Source: Naumovozyma dairenensis CBS 421 (lineage: Eukaryota > Ascomycota > Saccharomycetes > Saccharomycetales > Saccharomycetaceae). Taken from it: 64,000 nt of DNA. The notes beneath the pieces are model-generated. The model saw only the letters and a list, made by a program, of their open reading frames with translations, was not told the origin of the DNA and searched no databases. This document shows positions 11,198 through 20,082 of the stretch, piece by piece. Both the position numbers and the translations under genes were made by a program. How positions within the stretch are numbered: the first letter of the stretch is position 1; each line of letters opens with the position of its first letter. Location: the NCBI RefSeq assembly GCF_000227115.2, contig NC_016483.1:744001-808000 (forward strand), given 5' to 3'.

Positions 11198-12451
11198 ATG
11201 GTGCAAAATAATGTTGGGTTTTCTTGGGGATTCACCTCGACAGGCGGCTCCCAACCATCAAGGAAACAAGAAAATAATGATCGTGTTGATATAAAGAATA
11301 TATCTCTTTGGGAAGATGATTTTAGAAGTTCATTACAGCCGAGTACAAACGCAACAACTGGCGTAAATAAGAGCACCATTTATCAAGGCAATTATACTAA
11401 CGGTCATCCCATTCAAGGCTCAATAAGATCCAAAAGAAGATTGGTGGATTCTGAGGATGCTTCTAACGAAAATGTTTCAACGAATACTTCCTTTTCTAAT
11501 CTGTATGCTCGCGGTACGAAACAACCACTAAGGTATCAATATTCTAAAAAACCATCATATTCTGCTGCTAATAACACTGTCACTGCCACTAAGAAAATAT
11601 CAAACACTTTCAATGCTATCCGAAGTCAACCGTTACCTATTCAAAGATGCTTAGAATTAATGGATCATCAACAAGTGAATGACCTCTTGAATGACATTTT
11701 GAACTTAAATAATCCAAGTTTAAATCAATTCATCCACACCAGAATTAATTCTAACTATAACTCCAATTTCTCCATTGAAAAATGCTCCATTTTATTAAAA
11801 GAAAAATTTGAAAACATCTTGAAAAATGTTCCGTATAACAAAAATTATTACAATAATGCTCAAGCATCAGAAAACAATAACAATAACAATAATACTTTGT
11901 TACTAGATGATTATGCTTTTATTAGATTAAAATCCTTTATTTTAGAATTCTTAAATTCTTTAATTGACTTCATTTTAAATAATATTCCACCAAATTTTAA
12001 TAACGTTCACGAATCACTAAATTTCCTAAATGAATGTACTTTAATGGTGATAACTTTACCAAGGTTCCAGTTACCAAGTAATAACTACTACTATGATAAA
12101 TGTATTGAACAACTATCATTTATTTGGTCTACAATCATTAATGAGTTGGCCAAAGATTTAGTAATGGCTAATTTAAATGATAAAGAATTTTATCTTAATT
12201 GGTTAAGTAAATTGGAAAATCATAATCAACGAACAGGCGGAATGTTCAATCAACCATTAAAACTTTTTAAACATATTGATAACAACGACGAAACATCTGC
12301 CGTTGCAGGTAATGTTACCATTGATAACAATCCTTTTAATTCAAATAATGGTAACGATTATGTCACAAGTAGAAGCGGTAACAATAGCAACCCAGGTTCG
12401 ACTTCAAACTTCTCGTCCTCTTCTTTCTCTTCCCCATTTCTAAATCGCTAG
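11198..12451 (+). CDS. STS1: Proteasome nuclear tether Sts1 (Cut8 family)
   Basis: The 417-residue protein begins VGFSWGF, matching the family N-terminus, and is followed by a basic KRRLVD-type nuclear-localisation cluster. The conserved Cut8 helical core spans about residues 145-355. It includes QPLPIQRCLELMDHQQVNDLL, the DDYAFIRLKSFILEFLNSLIDFIL helix and LPSNNYYYDKCIEQLSFIW. In yeast Sts1 recruits proteasomes to the nucleus. It is longer than the S. cerevisiae protein (about 319 residues) because of an Asn-rich insert near residue 225 and a Ser/Asn-rich tail. In S. cerevisiae the gene is YIR011C, so its place between RIB5 and RCF3 reflects gene interleaving after genome duplication. Confidence 0.93.
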   Translation: MVQNNVGFSWGFTSTGGSQPSRKQENNDRVDIKNISLWEDDFRSSLQPSTNATTGVNKSTIYQGNYTNGHPIQGSIRSKRRLVDSEDASNENVSTNTSFSNLYARGTKQPLRYQYSKKPSYSAANNTVTATKKISNTFNAIRSQPLPIQRCLELMDHQQVNDLLNDILNLNNPSLNQFIHTRINSNYNSNFSIEKCSILLKEKFENILKNVPYNKNYYNNAQASENNNNNNNTLLLDDYAFIRLKSFILEFLNSLIDFILNNIPPNFNNVHESLNFLNECTLMVITLPRFQLPSNNYYYDKCIEQLSFIWSTIINELAKDLVMANLNDKEFYLNWLSKLENHNQRTGGMFNQPLKLFKHIDNNDETSAVAGNVTIDNNPFNSNNGNDYVTSRSGNNSNPGSTSNFSSSSFSSPFLNR

Positions 12452-12960
12452 ACCCTTCCTTGTCGGGATTGACTTTCTCATCTCTTTGCCACAGTTTGAT
12501 TCTCTGCAGATAACCTTTAAATATATATATGTACGCATATACTCATATATATATTCTATATAGACGATATAAAATAAAAAATTTACGTTATAACATCTTA
12601 CTCTCTTTGTTTTCACATATGGCACATATAGCAATCTCTCGATTCTATTATACGACATCGCTGATGAACTTCATATGGAGACATCCCTAGAACCTAGCGA
12701 TCACCTAATTTCAACATTCAACTGTCGTAACTTGTTCACAACTCCAATTTATATACTTATTATATTCCTCATAAAGAATGAGTTGACTTATTATTTTATG
12801 TTTTCTTTTCTTAATAGCGTTATTCGCCGACGGTAAGAAGGACCTTACTAAACCCGTATGAAAAATCATTATATAAGAAACATTAATACGTCTACTTAGT
12901 TATATAGCTGCATCAGCAAAATAGAAGAAAGACGACAAAAAAAGCAAATACGAAAGAAAG
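12452..12960. other. Intergenic region STS1-RCF3
   Basis: This 509-bp AT-rich spacer has short TA-rich runs near 12520-12560. It contains the presumed RCF3 promoter and no other feature I can support. Confidence 0.5.
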
Positions 12961-13397
12961 ATGACCATAGGCAATTTCCAACCTCTAAGGAACAGCGATC
13001 CTACGACCATAAAAAGGTTATACAAAGAAAGTATGTTAATCATAATCTTCATTGCCCCATGAAAACCCCTAATTTCTCTTGGTTTTCATTTCCATCTATA
13101 CTAACACGATTTTGTTTTTGGTTAAAGATAGGTACAGCTGCAGGATTAGGTGCCATACAAGGGTCAATCATAAGTGGATCTTCCACTTTGATTTTTAATA
13201 AATATTCAAAATTTTTCAGAAATTTAACCTTCCAAGGGAAATTATTTTATAACGTGGCTTTGATCTCAATGAATATTATCTTTAAAGCTGAACATCAAGT
13301 TTTGAAATTCCAACAAAAATTATTACTTGAAGAAGATATTAAAAGAGGGAAATTACTTGATAAAGCTGCGGAAAATGGTGTCTTCATTGAAGATTGA
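12961..13397 (+). CDS. RCF3: Respiratory supercomplex factor Rcf3, spliced (exons 12961-13030 and 13132-13397)
   Basis: The gene is interrupted by a 101-nt intron at 13031-13131. The donor is GTATGT (13031-13036), the branch site is a perfect TACTAAC (13099-13105), and the acceptor is TAG ending at 13131. The earlier AAG at 13125-13127 would shift the frame. Splicing gives a 111-residue protein with two predicted hydrophobic helices, a conserved AAGLGAIQG segment just after the junction, and a C-terminal ISMN...FKAEHQVLKFQ block ending in AAENGVFIED. This matches S. cerevisiae Rcf3 (YBR255C-A), an inner-membrane protein associated with cytochrome oxidase and supercomplexes, whose gene also has an intron. 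An unspliced reading from the ATG at 13059 would lose the true N-terminus. Confidence 0.92.
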
Positions 13398-13487
13398 GGA
13401 AGGAAAGCATATCAATTTGCAATATGTGGAGGTATCTATAAATTATGTAAATAACAAATGTTAGTGATAATATTCAATACATTCATA

Positions 13488-14512
13488 TTACCATAACACC
13501 AATTTTATAACTCTCAAAATAAAATAAAATATATTCCGAATTCCCTTGAAGAAACTGACAACTAACCATATTGTCCATAAGATTACAACAATGGCAAGTT
13601 CTAAGACCCTGTAAACTAACCTAGTCATCTTTTGTGATTTGATTATCTTAACATTCCCATATTTCTCAGTATTCTCTTGGAATAGTTTTAATTTTAAAGT
13701 CAACGTAGTATTAATATCACTTAATATTCTATCACTGGAACTAATTAACGTTTCCACTCTCACAGAATAATCATTCAACAATTTAGATGTCCAATCGTTA
13801 CCAATTTTCAAGACTTTACTCAACTCCATATTATACGTATCAATGATTTCATTTGTTTGACTGATTTTCAATTCTGCATCGTCTTCCACTTTAATTCGAT
13901 TTCTTTTACGAATTTCTCGATCTTTGACAATCTCATGTGTCACTCGACGATGATTCATTATAGATATCGTACACAGCATGTACCTCGTATCATGCCAATA
14001 CTTCGTCAGTTTCTCATCAATTTGAATCGGTTCAAATGTGTTGCTGCCCTCATTTATTATTATATCATCTATCAAATTGTTATTCACAGCCTTATTATTA
14101 TTACTTCTATTATTCCTTTTAATATTATTATCTTTTGACTCTGAAGTGCGGTTTTTATTGGAAGTAATATCCTTTGTGTTGGTCATTTGCAATGCAGGGT
14201 TTAATTCAGATGCCTCCAAATTCGATCTGGAGCTCCTCGAGGAAACACCAGGGGTGGTATTTTTCACTTCCAATCTAAGCCCTTCATCATCTTCATCATT
14301 TTCTTCATCTTTATCCTCGCCATTTTCAGCAGCTGAGCGGTCTCGTTCATCATTTTCTTCCCCTTCGTTAATTATATCCCCCTTCTCTTTTTCCTTTTGT
14401 AACCTATACCTATCCTCTGCATCTTTCTTCTTCAGAAATTTCTCAAATATATCCAATTGTGAAGGTATCACACTCATCCTTCTTGCAAAATTATTACCCA
14501 TATTATTACCCA

Positions 14513-14556
<44 letters not shown>

Positions 14557-16043
14557 GTGGTACCAACATGTCCTAAAGGTGAACTCATCTTCGTATTACT
14601 CCTTTTAGTAGCTAGTGGAGGTATCAATACCCCATTTTTCTTCATTTGTTCTTCTGTTCCCTTCTTTACTCTCTTGATTGGTATATCATTTAGTATCGTC
14701 AATCCCGTCGTATCTTTATCTTTATCCTTTGGTGTTACGTACGATGGAGGAACTATTGAAGTCGGTCCAACATCTTCGTCGTGTACAGCTTGTTCCTTTT
14801 GAGCTATCGATAGCGTTTGTTTGTCGATCTTAGTGTTGCTTGATAACCATCGCTTAGACCCTTTCTTTATCTTTTCTAATGGTTTCTTTAACTTGGATTT
14901 TTCCTGTTCTGTGTTGAGGGATCCTGAGGGAGATGGGTTATCTTTCTGTGCCAGAGCAGATGACGATATTGATGATTTTAAACTTGAATTGGAATCTATC
15001 GATTTCTCAATATTATTAGAAGATGAAGATAATGATGACTTATTAGACATATCAAGCTGTTGTGTCTTCATATATTTATCATCTTCATACTCGGCATTCT
15101 TTTTCGTTATATTCTTAAATGGAGATGATGAACGTGAACGTGAACGTGAAGCGGATTTCATTCTTTCATCTCTTTCTTTGCTTGCTGATTTTTTTTGTGT
15201 CGAATGAGGATATAAATGATTCTTATGTATATACCCTTGATGATGATGGTGTCCTCGTTTATCACCAAACCAAAGGTTACCTTGTGGATCAACCAATTCA
15301 TCCCAATGTGACGTACGCCACATTAAATCATTATATTTCTCATTAATATCAACAAACCATGGCATTCGCTTCCTAACATAAGCTGCCTTATGTTTCCCCT
15401 GATAATTCTTAGAAAAATCAACTATGGCAATAACTGGAGCTTTTGAAATGGAAATTTCTCTCATTGGGGCCCCTCCACGATATTTCTTTCTAACTTTCCT
15501 ATTCCTGATGACTTGTAATGGATTATATACACCCTCCACACCATCATGACGATGTTCTGCACTGTCTATAGAGATACATCTTTCCAAAATACTATAATAA
15601 TAATCCAGATATATCCGTACTCGATCTGCCTTGATTCTTGTTGATTTAGGGATATTTAAAACAGTAGGTTCCAAGCTCTCAATATTAGTCGTAGGTACTG
15701 ACGCTGCTATGATATTTTCAATACCTGTTCCATAATCATCTCCTAATGATGTTCGATTAGTTTTCCCTGTTGTTGGTGGTACCCGAGTGTTAGAAGAACC
15801 TCTTGGAAGTGGGAAGGTATTATTACCAAGGAAGTCTAATTCTTTCTTAGTATTTGCTGAGGTGGCTAAATTGGCTGCTGGAATATGATTGATAAAATTA
15901 AGATCATCCATTAACCCAGTTCTGGTATCCATTAGCACTTTTGTCACTAATTTTATCCTTCCGGAGTTGGGTATCTGATGTTGTTGTTGCTCGTTGTCTT
16001 GGTGGTATCTTTGTTGCTCATGATCATGCTCAGCTGGTGGCAT
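13488..16043 (-). CDS. MTC4: Mtc4-like protein with C-terminal membrane helices
   Basis: The 851-residue protein converges on RCF3 and sits where YBR255W lies in S. cerevisiae. The N-terminal half contains a conserved block (about 115-265) with SRSSSPF-type serine/arginine runs after it. The middle is low-complexity, with a 14-residue poly-Asn run, acidic Asp/Glu stretches and many Ser. The C-terminal 200 residues hold a conserved helical region (EKLTKYWHDTRYMLCTIS) and end in hydrophobic segments (about 795-851). Mtc4 was found through genetic interaction with cdc13-1 telomere capping. Its molecular role is not known, and nothing here settles it. It is longer than the S. cerevisiae protein (about 707) mainly because of low-complexity inserts. 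Confidence 0.85.
14514..14555 (-). repeat. (AAT)14 microsatellite in MTC4
   Basis: Fourteen perfect ATT units on the plus strand encode a poly-Asn run in Mtc4, followed in the protein by short imperfect MGNN repeats. Confidence 0.93.
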
Positions 16044-16332
16044 ATGTGGTTTTTATAAAATGAGTTCGCTGAAAGCAATATAAACTAGCTATTCCTTTAT
16101 GCTTTACTTGTTTTATCAGTTAGTGTTTCCAATTCTAAACGTTTTAATTATCGATGGCGTTTACAGATAAGTGTGTTATAATGTTATATAATCGGAATTT
16201 CCAGACGTCGTGATTAGCTTAGTTGATTAATAAAAAGAGTTAACTGAGGAAACAACTAACGATACAAACGGTATAAAAAGACTCACTAGGAACCTGAAGT
16301 ATCTGTGGATGTGAACATACTTTCAAATAGCT

Positions 16333-17010
16333 ATGCCTCAATACTTTGCAATCATAGGAACACAAGATAATCCAATCTACGAGGCAGAATTCACGAATCC
16401 AACAAGTAAGAACGCATCATCGAACGAAGGAGGTTTCCCTAATGACTTGAAAGAGTTGAATCCATTTATCTTACATGCAGCATTAGATGTTATTGAAGAC
16501 CTTCAATGGCAACCAAATCCAACGGTGAACAATGCCAATGGAGGAGGCGGGATTGGGATAGGGTATTTCAATAGTAATACCAGTAGTAATTCCTCTTTGA
16601 ATTCGACAGGGTTCCTTAAGTCAAGGACTTCATTAGGTGGAAACAATAGCGCAAGTGATAATTGTTATCTTGGGAAAGTAGATCATTTCTATGGTTTATC
16701 AATAACAGCATACTTGACTTATAATGGAATGAAGTTTGTCATGATTCATGGCGACGCCAGCAAATCTAATACCAATGAAAAGGATATAACTTTTAATTAT
16801 AATGAGGAGATTAATAGCAAGACCAGCAATGGTAACAGAAATAAAGCTATGGTTCCTCTCGATGACAACGCTATTAGGTCATTTTATCAAGAAGTACACG
16901 AACTTTATATTAAGGCCTTAATGAATCCGTTTTATAATTTGAATGATCCAATAAATGATTCCAGTTTTGATATGAGAGTGCGAAGGTTGGCTAAAAAATA
17001 TATAACATAA
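16333..17010 (+). CDS. TRS20: TRAPP subunit Trs20 (sedlin)
   Basis: The 225-residue protein has a longin fold. It begins QYFAIIGTQDNPIYEAEF, continues with ELNPFILHAALDVIEDLQW, and has the core YLGKVDHFYGLSITAYLTYNGMKFVMIH plus a C-terminal EVHELYIKALMNPFY helix. Trs20 links TRAPP modules and is needed for ER-Golgi and endosomal traffic and autophagy; human sedlin mutations cause a skeletal dysplasia. It is about 50 residues longer than the S. cerevisiae protein (175) because of a Gly/Ser/Asn-rich insert around residues 72-112 and another near residue 145. It diverges from MTC4 with a 289-bp shared promoter region, matching YBR254C-YBR255W. Confidence 0.95.
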   Translation: MPQYFAIIGTQDNPIYEAEFTNPTSKNASSNEGGFPNDLKELNPFILHAALDVIEDLQWQPNPTVNNANGGGGIGIGYFNSNTSSNSSLNSTGFLKSRTSLGGNNSASDNCYLGKVDHFYGLSITAYLTYNGMKFVMIHGDASKSNTNEKDITFNYNEEINSKTSNGNRNKAMVPLDDNAIRSFYQEVHELYIKALMNPFYNLNDPINDSSFDMRVRRLAKKYIT

Positions 17011-17090
17011 TAATGTTCTTGTTTAAAAGTTGTATATTGAAGAATATATATGTTTATCTAAAAGGTATCTATATACCGTGTTCAGAGTTT

Positions 17091-17492
17091 TCAGAGTGAT
17101 GGAGGTTCACCTATAATCTCTTGCATACATGTATTAAGAAGGGACGCTAATTCCTCATGATTTATTGATCTGGCATTATCATTCTGTTTATCTTGATCTG
17201 GTATTTGGTTAAGTAACCACATCTCTCGCATGCCTCTAGTCATCACCAGCAGATCCTGCACACCTCTAATCAATTGCATTGTTTGTCCATATACCATAGT
17301 CATACTTGTTGTTGCAATAGCTATGTTTGAATCCTGTGCTTCTAACATACCACTATTCATGGATCCACTATCTATGTTATCATTAGCTGATTCCGGGTTA
17401 TCAATAGATGACAAACGAATCAACTCTGCCAATTTAAGCGACAATAATTCCACTGTTTGATCCAATTTTTCAAAGAGAGCTTGGTTATTCAT
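17091..17492 (-). CDS. SRB6: Mediator head subunit Srb6 (Med22)
   Basis: The 133-residue protein starts NQALFEKLDQTVELLSLKLAELI and has the conserved second helix TTSMTMVYGQTMQLIRGVQDLLVMTRGMREMWLL. Both are characteristic of Med22, which forms a four-helix bundle with Med11 in the Mediator head module and contacts RNA polymerase II and TFIIH. Length is close to the S. cerevisiae protein (121). It converges with TRS20, as YBR253W does with YBR254C, leaving 80 bp between stops. Confidence 0.96.
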   Translation of the reverse strand: MNNQALFEKLDQTVELLSLKLAELIRLSSIDNPESANDNIDSGSMNSGMLEAQDSNIAIATTSMTMVYGQTMQLIRGVQDLLVMTRGMREMWLLNQIPDQDKQNDNARSINHEELASLLNTCMQEIIGEPPSL

Positions 17493-17807
17493 TTGCAGTA
17501 TAATAATATATGGTTAACTATAGGGTCCAGTTGCTGTTCTTGCTTATCAACGGATGTATTGGTCTATACACATCTCTGTTTTAATCTTTCTTATCAGCTT
17601 TAAATAAAAAAAATCTTGCCTTGTAACGTTATGTTTTTTTTTACATGACTTAATTCAAAAACCAAAATTTTGAGTAATCACAAGTCTATAAAAGTGTAAA
17701 AGAAAAGTGTGTTTGAATAGTGGTAGACTACCAGAGCCTATTAATTTTTTACATTTCCACTTATATAATTCAAGATATTTACATGAAGCATAGAGTTTTA
17801 TATAGTT
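17493..17807. other. Intergenic region MRPS5-SRB6 (DUT1 missing)
   Basis: This 315-bp spacer lies between two minus-strand genes. In S. cerevisiae DUT1 (YBR252W) sits here. No dUTPase motif or remnant is visible, and the sequence is simple AT-rich spacer. Confidence 0.6.
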
Positions 17808-18728
17808 TTAAGCGGAGTAGTAAACTTTTCTAACATCGACAATCTTTTTACCTCTACCCAGAGCAATTTCATCCACTGTTTTTTGATTCTCAGTTAAAGC
17901 CTCTAGAAACCCTTTGGCTATATTCATCGGATTTCTTGATTTATATATCTTACCACTTAAATCTTTAATTCCTGCACATTCACAAATTTCAAAAATGACG
18001 TGATTCACTCTTAATCCAAACCCAGGTCTAGCGTTCCTCAAAAACAATTTGACACCATGATACCTGTGATCAATATCTGCCAAAATGGTTCTATTTTCAT
18101 ATCTTACAACATATTTCAAATTCCTTACAGCATCCCAATGAGCTTTAAAGATTGATTTAGACATGGATTCTCTTGATTTCCCTTCACCTAATCCTACCAT
18201 ACCATTTTTATCTCCGACTACAACAAGACTATAATAAGAAGGAATCTTTCCCTTTCTAGTCTGATTAGAAACACGTTTCATAACTAAGGGTTTCATCACC
18301 AGTTTCTTACTTATATAATCCGCATCTATTCCATTTTGAAACTTCAATCCACGTGCCAAGATCATTAACTTTGAGGAATCTTTCAAAAGAATGGATTCAC
18401 CCTTAGGAACGGGTACTCCACCCGGTGGTAATCGTTGTTGAACAGCGTCCCATTTATAGGTATTATTATAGAATGAATGAGCGTGAGGAGTGCCCGGTTT
18501 ATAATCCCAAAATGGATCAATCTTAGAATAATCTGGATTTGTCACTGGTGCAATTTGCACATTATCTTGTCTTTTAAAAGTGGTACCTTCTGGAATAACT
18601 TGCTGTGCCAACTGAATAGATTCTAACAGAGGTTTCGAATAATATTTTGATAGGATGTCCTCGTTGTAATGTTTAAGGAACCCCATGGGACGGGTATTGA
18701 ACGTCCTTTTCCATATTATGTTATTCAT
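17808..18728 (-). CDS. MRPS5: Mitochondrial small-subunit ribosomal protein uS5m
   Basis: The 306-residue protein has a mitochondrial N-terminus followed by a fungal-specific region. The S5 double-stranded RNA-binding domain (about 155-215) contains [21 protein letters not shown], and the S5 C-terminal domain (about 225-290) contains the [15 protein letters not shown] segment. It is a component of the mitochondrial ribosome small subunit. Length equals that of S. cerevisiae Mrps5 (307). It ends the YBR251-YBR256 block. Confidence 0.97.
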   Translation of the reverse strand: MNNIIWKRTFNTRPMGFLKHYNEDILSKYYSKPLLESIQLAQQVIPEGTTFKRQDNVQIAPVTNPDYSKIDPFWDYKPGTPHAHSFYNNTYKWDAVQQRLPPGGVPVPKGESILLKDSSKLMILARGLKFQNGIDADYISKKLVMKPLVMKRVSNQTRKGKIPSYYSLVVVGDKNGMVGLGEGKSRESMSKSIFKAHWDAVRNLKYVVRYENRTILADIDHRYHGVKLFLRNARPGFGLRVNHVIFEICECAGIKDLSGKIYKSRNPMNIAKGFLEALTENQKTVDEIALGRGKKIVDVRKVYYSA

Positions 18729-19323
18729 AACTAACTAGAGTAATTGAGGGTTTTATGGTTTAAGGTGTTCCAGCAAAGTCTTCTCGACGATTAAGGTTCT
18801 TCCTGTCAGCAAGATAATATTATATCAGTGCCCTATTTATTCGAGTTTTTATCAAGTCCTAATGGCCTCTTTCGTATATATTCAAATAAAAAGTTACTTG
18901 GACTACTTCGTAGTTTTCTTCTATATTATCGGCAAGAAGTTGTACTGTGTTGGGCGGGCGTCACAGATTTCCAAGGCGACACACTTTCTGGGGGGAGGAA
19001 AATATCCGACCAAATAAGGTTCATATGTAGTTAGATATTGAGACTTACATTCAGGGGTCAGACTTGGTTATGATAAATGCAATTCCATCGAAACAAAAAA
19101 ACTAGATGTGTGTATTTCTCACAGATTATATTGTTACAGAAGTTTTTATACACTTATACTTGAGAATATGTTTTCATTTATTAAAGTTTACAAAAAGCTC
19201 TTGGATTAAATTGATGATTTATGCATAACGATAAATATGATTTAGATAAGTTGTGTAGAACCTTTAAGAATGGACCAGCCATTAATATCAGTTTCATAAG
19301 ATAACCATAAAAAAAAATCAATA
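18729..19323. other. Intergenic region HMG gene-MRPS5
   Basis: This 595-bp spacer holds the MRPS5 promoter. A locally G-rich patch lies at about 18950-19000, unlike the surrounding AT-rich DNA. No gene is supported. Confidence 0.5.
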
Positions 19324-20082
19324 TCATATTCTGCTCGTTATCTTCTTTGTAACAACCAATTTCTTCTTTGATTTACAAAAATCGCATGGACTACTTTTCC
19401 CTTTCCTTAATTTCTTCGGCTCACTAATAGTACCATCAGTGCCGACAACGGAGGGTTCTTTGCTTCTCGGAGTATATTTATAATTCGGATACTTCTTCTT
19501 ATGCCATTCCTTTTCCTTTTGAGCCAAATCTTGCCAATATTTCTTTTCCTCATCAGTTAATTGTCTCCAGCGTTGACCAATATCTCTTGATACTTGGGAA
19601 TTAGCTTTGAATGAACCTTCTTTAATCAACATTTCCTTTTCCTTTGGGAACAAAGTATGATGTAAATGTTGCCTGAATAAAATAAATGCATTTCTTGGTC
19701 TTGGTATATGAGTCTCTGAATAGATAGAACCATTGTGTTTATTATGACTGTTCTTCTTACAGCTACAAGCATCATTTATTATTGGTTGTTGGTCTTGTTG
19801 TTGAACATTGAAGTTAGTCACTGGTTGAAAAGGTGACTTCGTTAAGGGTGACGAAATGACAGAGGAGTGTCTTGAACTTGGAGGAGTCTCAGGACCCAAT
19901 ATAGAACCCATCGACAAAGAAGAGCGCGTCGTTGTAGTGTATGGATTAAATGATGTCCTTGTGTCAGTATTAGTTGGTAATACTGAATATGCAGATGTAG
20001 TCTTGGAAAGGTATGTAGGGAATGATATATTTGCCCCATTGTATCTTGGGATAGATGATGTTGGAATATTACTACATATCAT
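19324..20082 (-). CDS. HMG-box transcription factor, Rox1-like box near the C-terminus
   Basis: From the first ATG (20082-20080) the protein has about 252 residues. A Ser/Thr-rich N-terminal half is followed by a sequence-specific HMG box at about residues 125-195, starting HIPRPRNAFILFRQH and including RDIGQRWRQLTDEEKKYW and HKKKYPNYKYTPRS. That is the MATA/Rox1-type box that binds ATTGTT-like sites. A basic KKLRKGK stretch and a CDFC motif close the protein. S. cerevisiae Rox1 has its box at the extreme N-terminus, so orthology is uncertain; it could be a Rox1/Rfg1-type regulator or a lineage-specific paralog. The same frame stays open without an ATG up to 20268, so the true start is uncertain. 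Confidence 0.8.
   Translation of the reverse strand: MICSNIPTSSIPRYNGANISFPTYLSKTTSAYSVLPTNTDTRTSFNPYTTTTRSSLSMGSILGPETPPSSRHSSVISSPLTKSPFQPVTNFNVQQQDQQPIINDACSCKKNSHNKHNGSIYSETHIPRPRNAFILFRQHLHHTLFPKEKEMLIKEGSFKANSQVSRDIGQRWRQLTDEEKKYWQDLAQKEKEWHKKKYPNYKYTPRSKEPSVVGTDGTISEPKKLRKGKSSPCDFCKSKKKLVVTKKITSRI

Noticed and set aside
14038..14802. 254-codon plus-strand frame opposite MTC4
   Set aside because: Leu/Ser-rich shadow of poly-Asn and acidic codons in MTC4.
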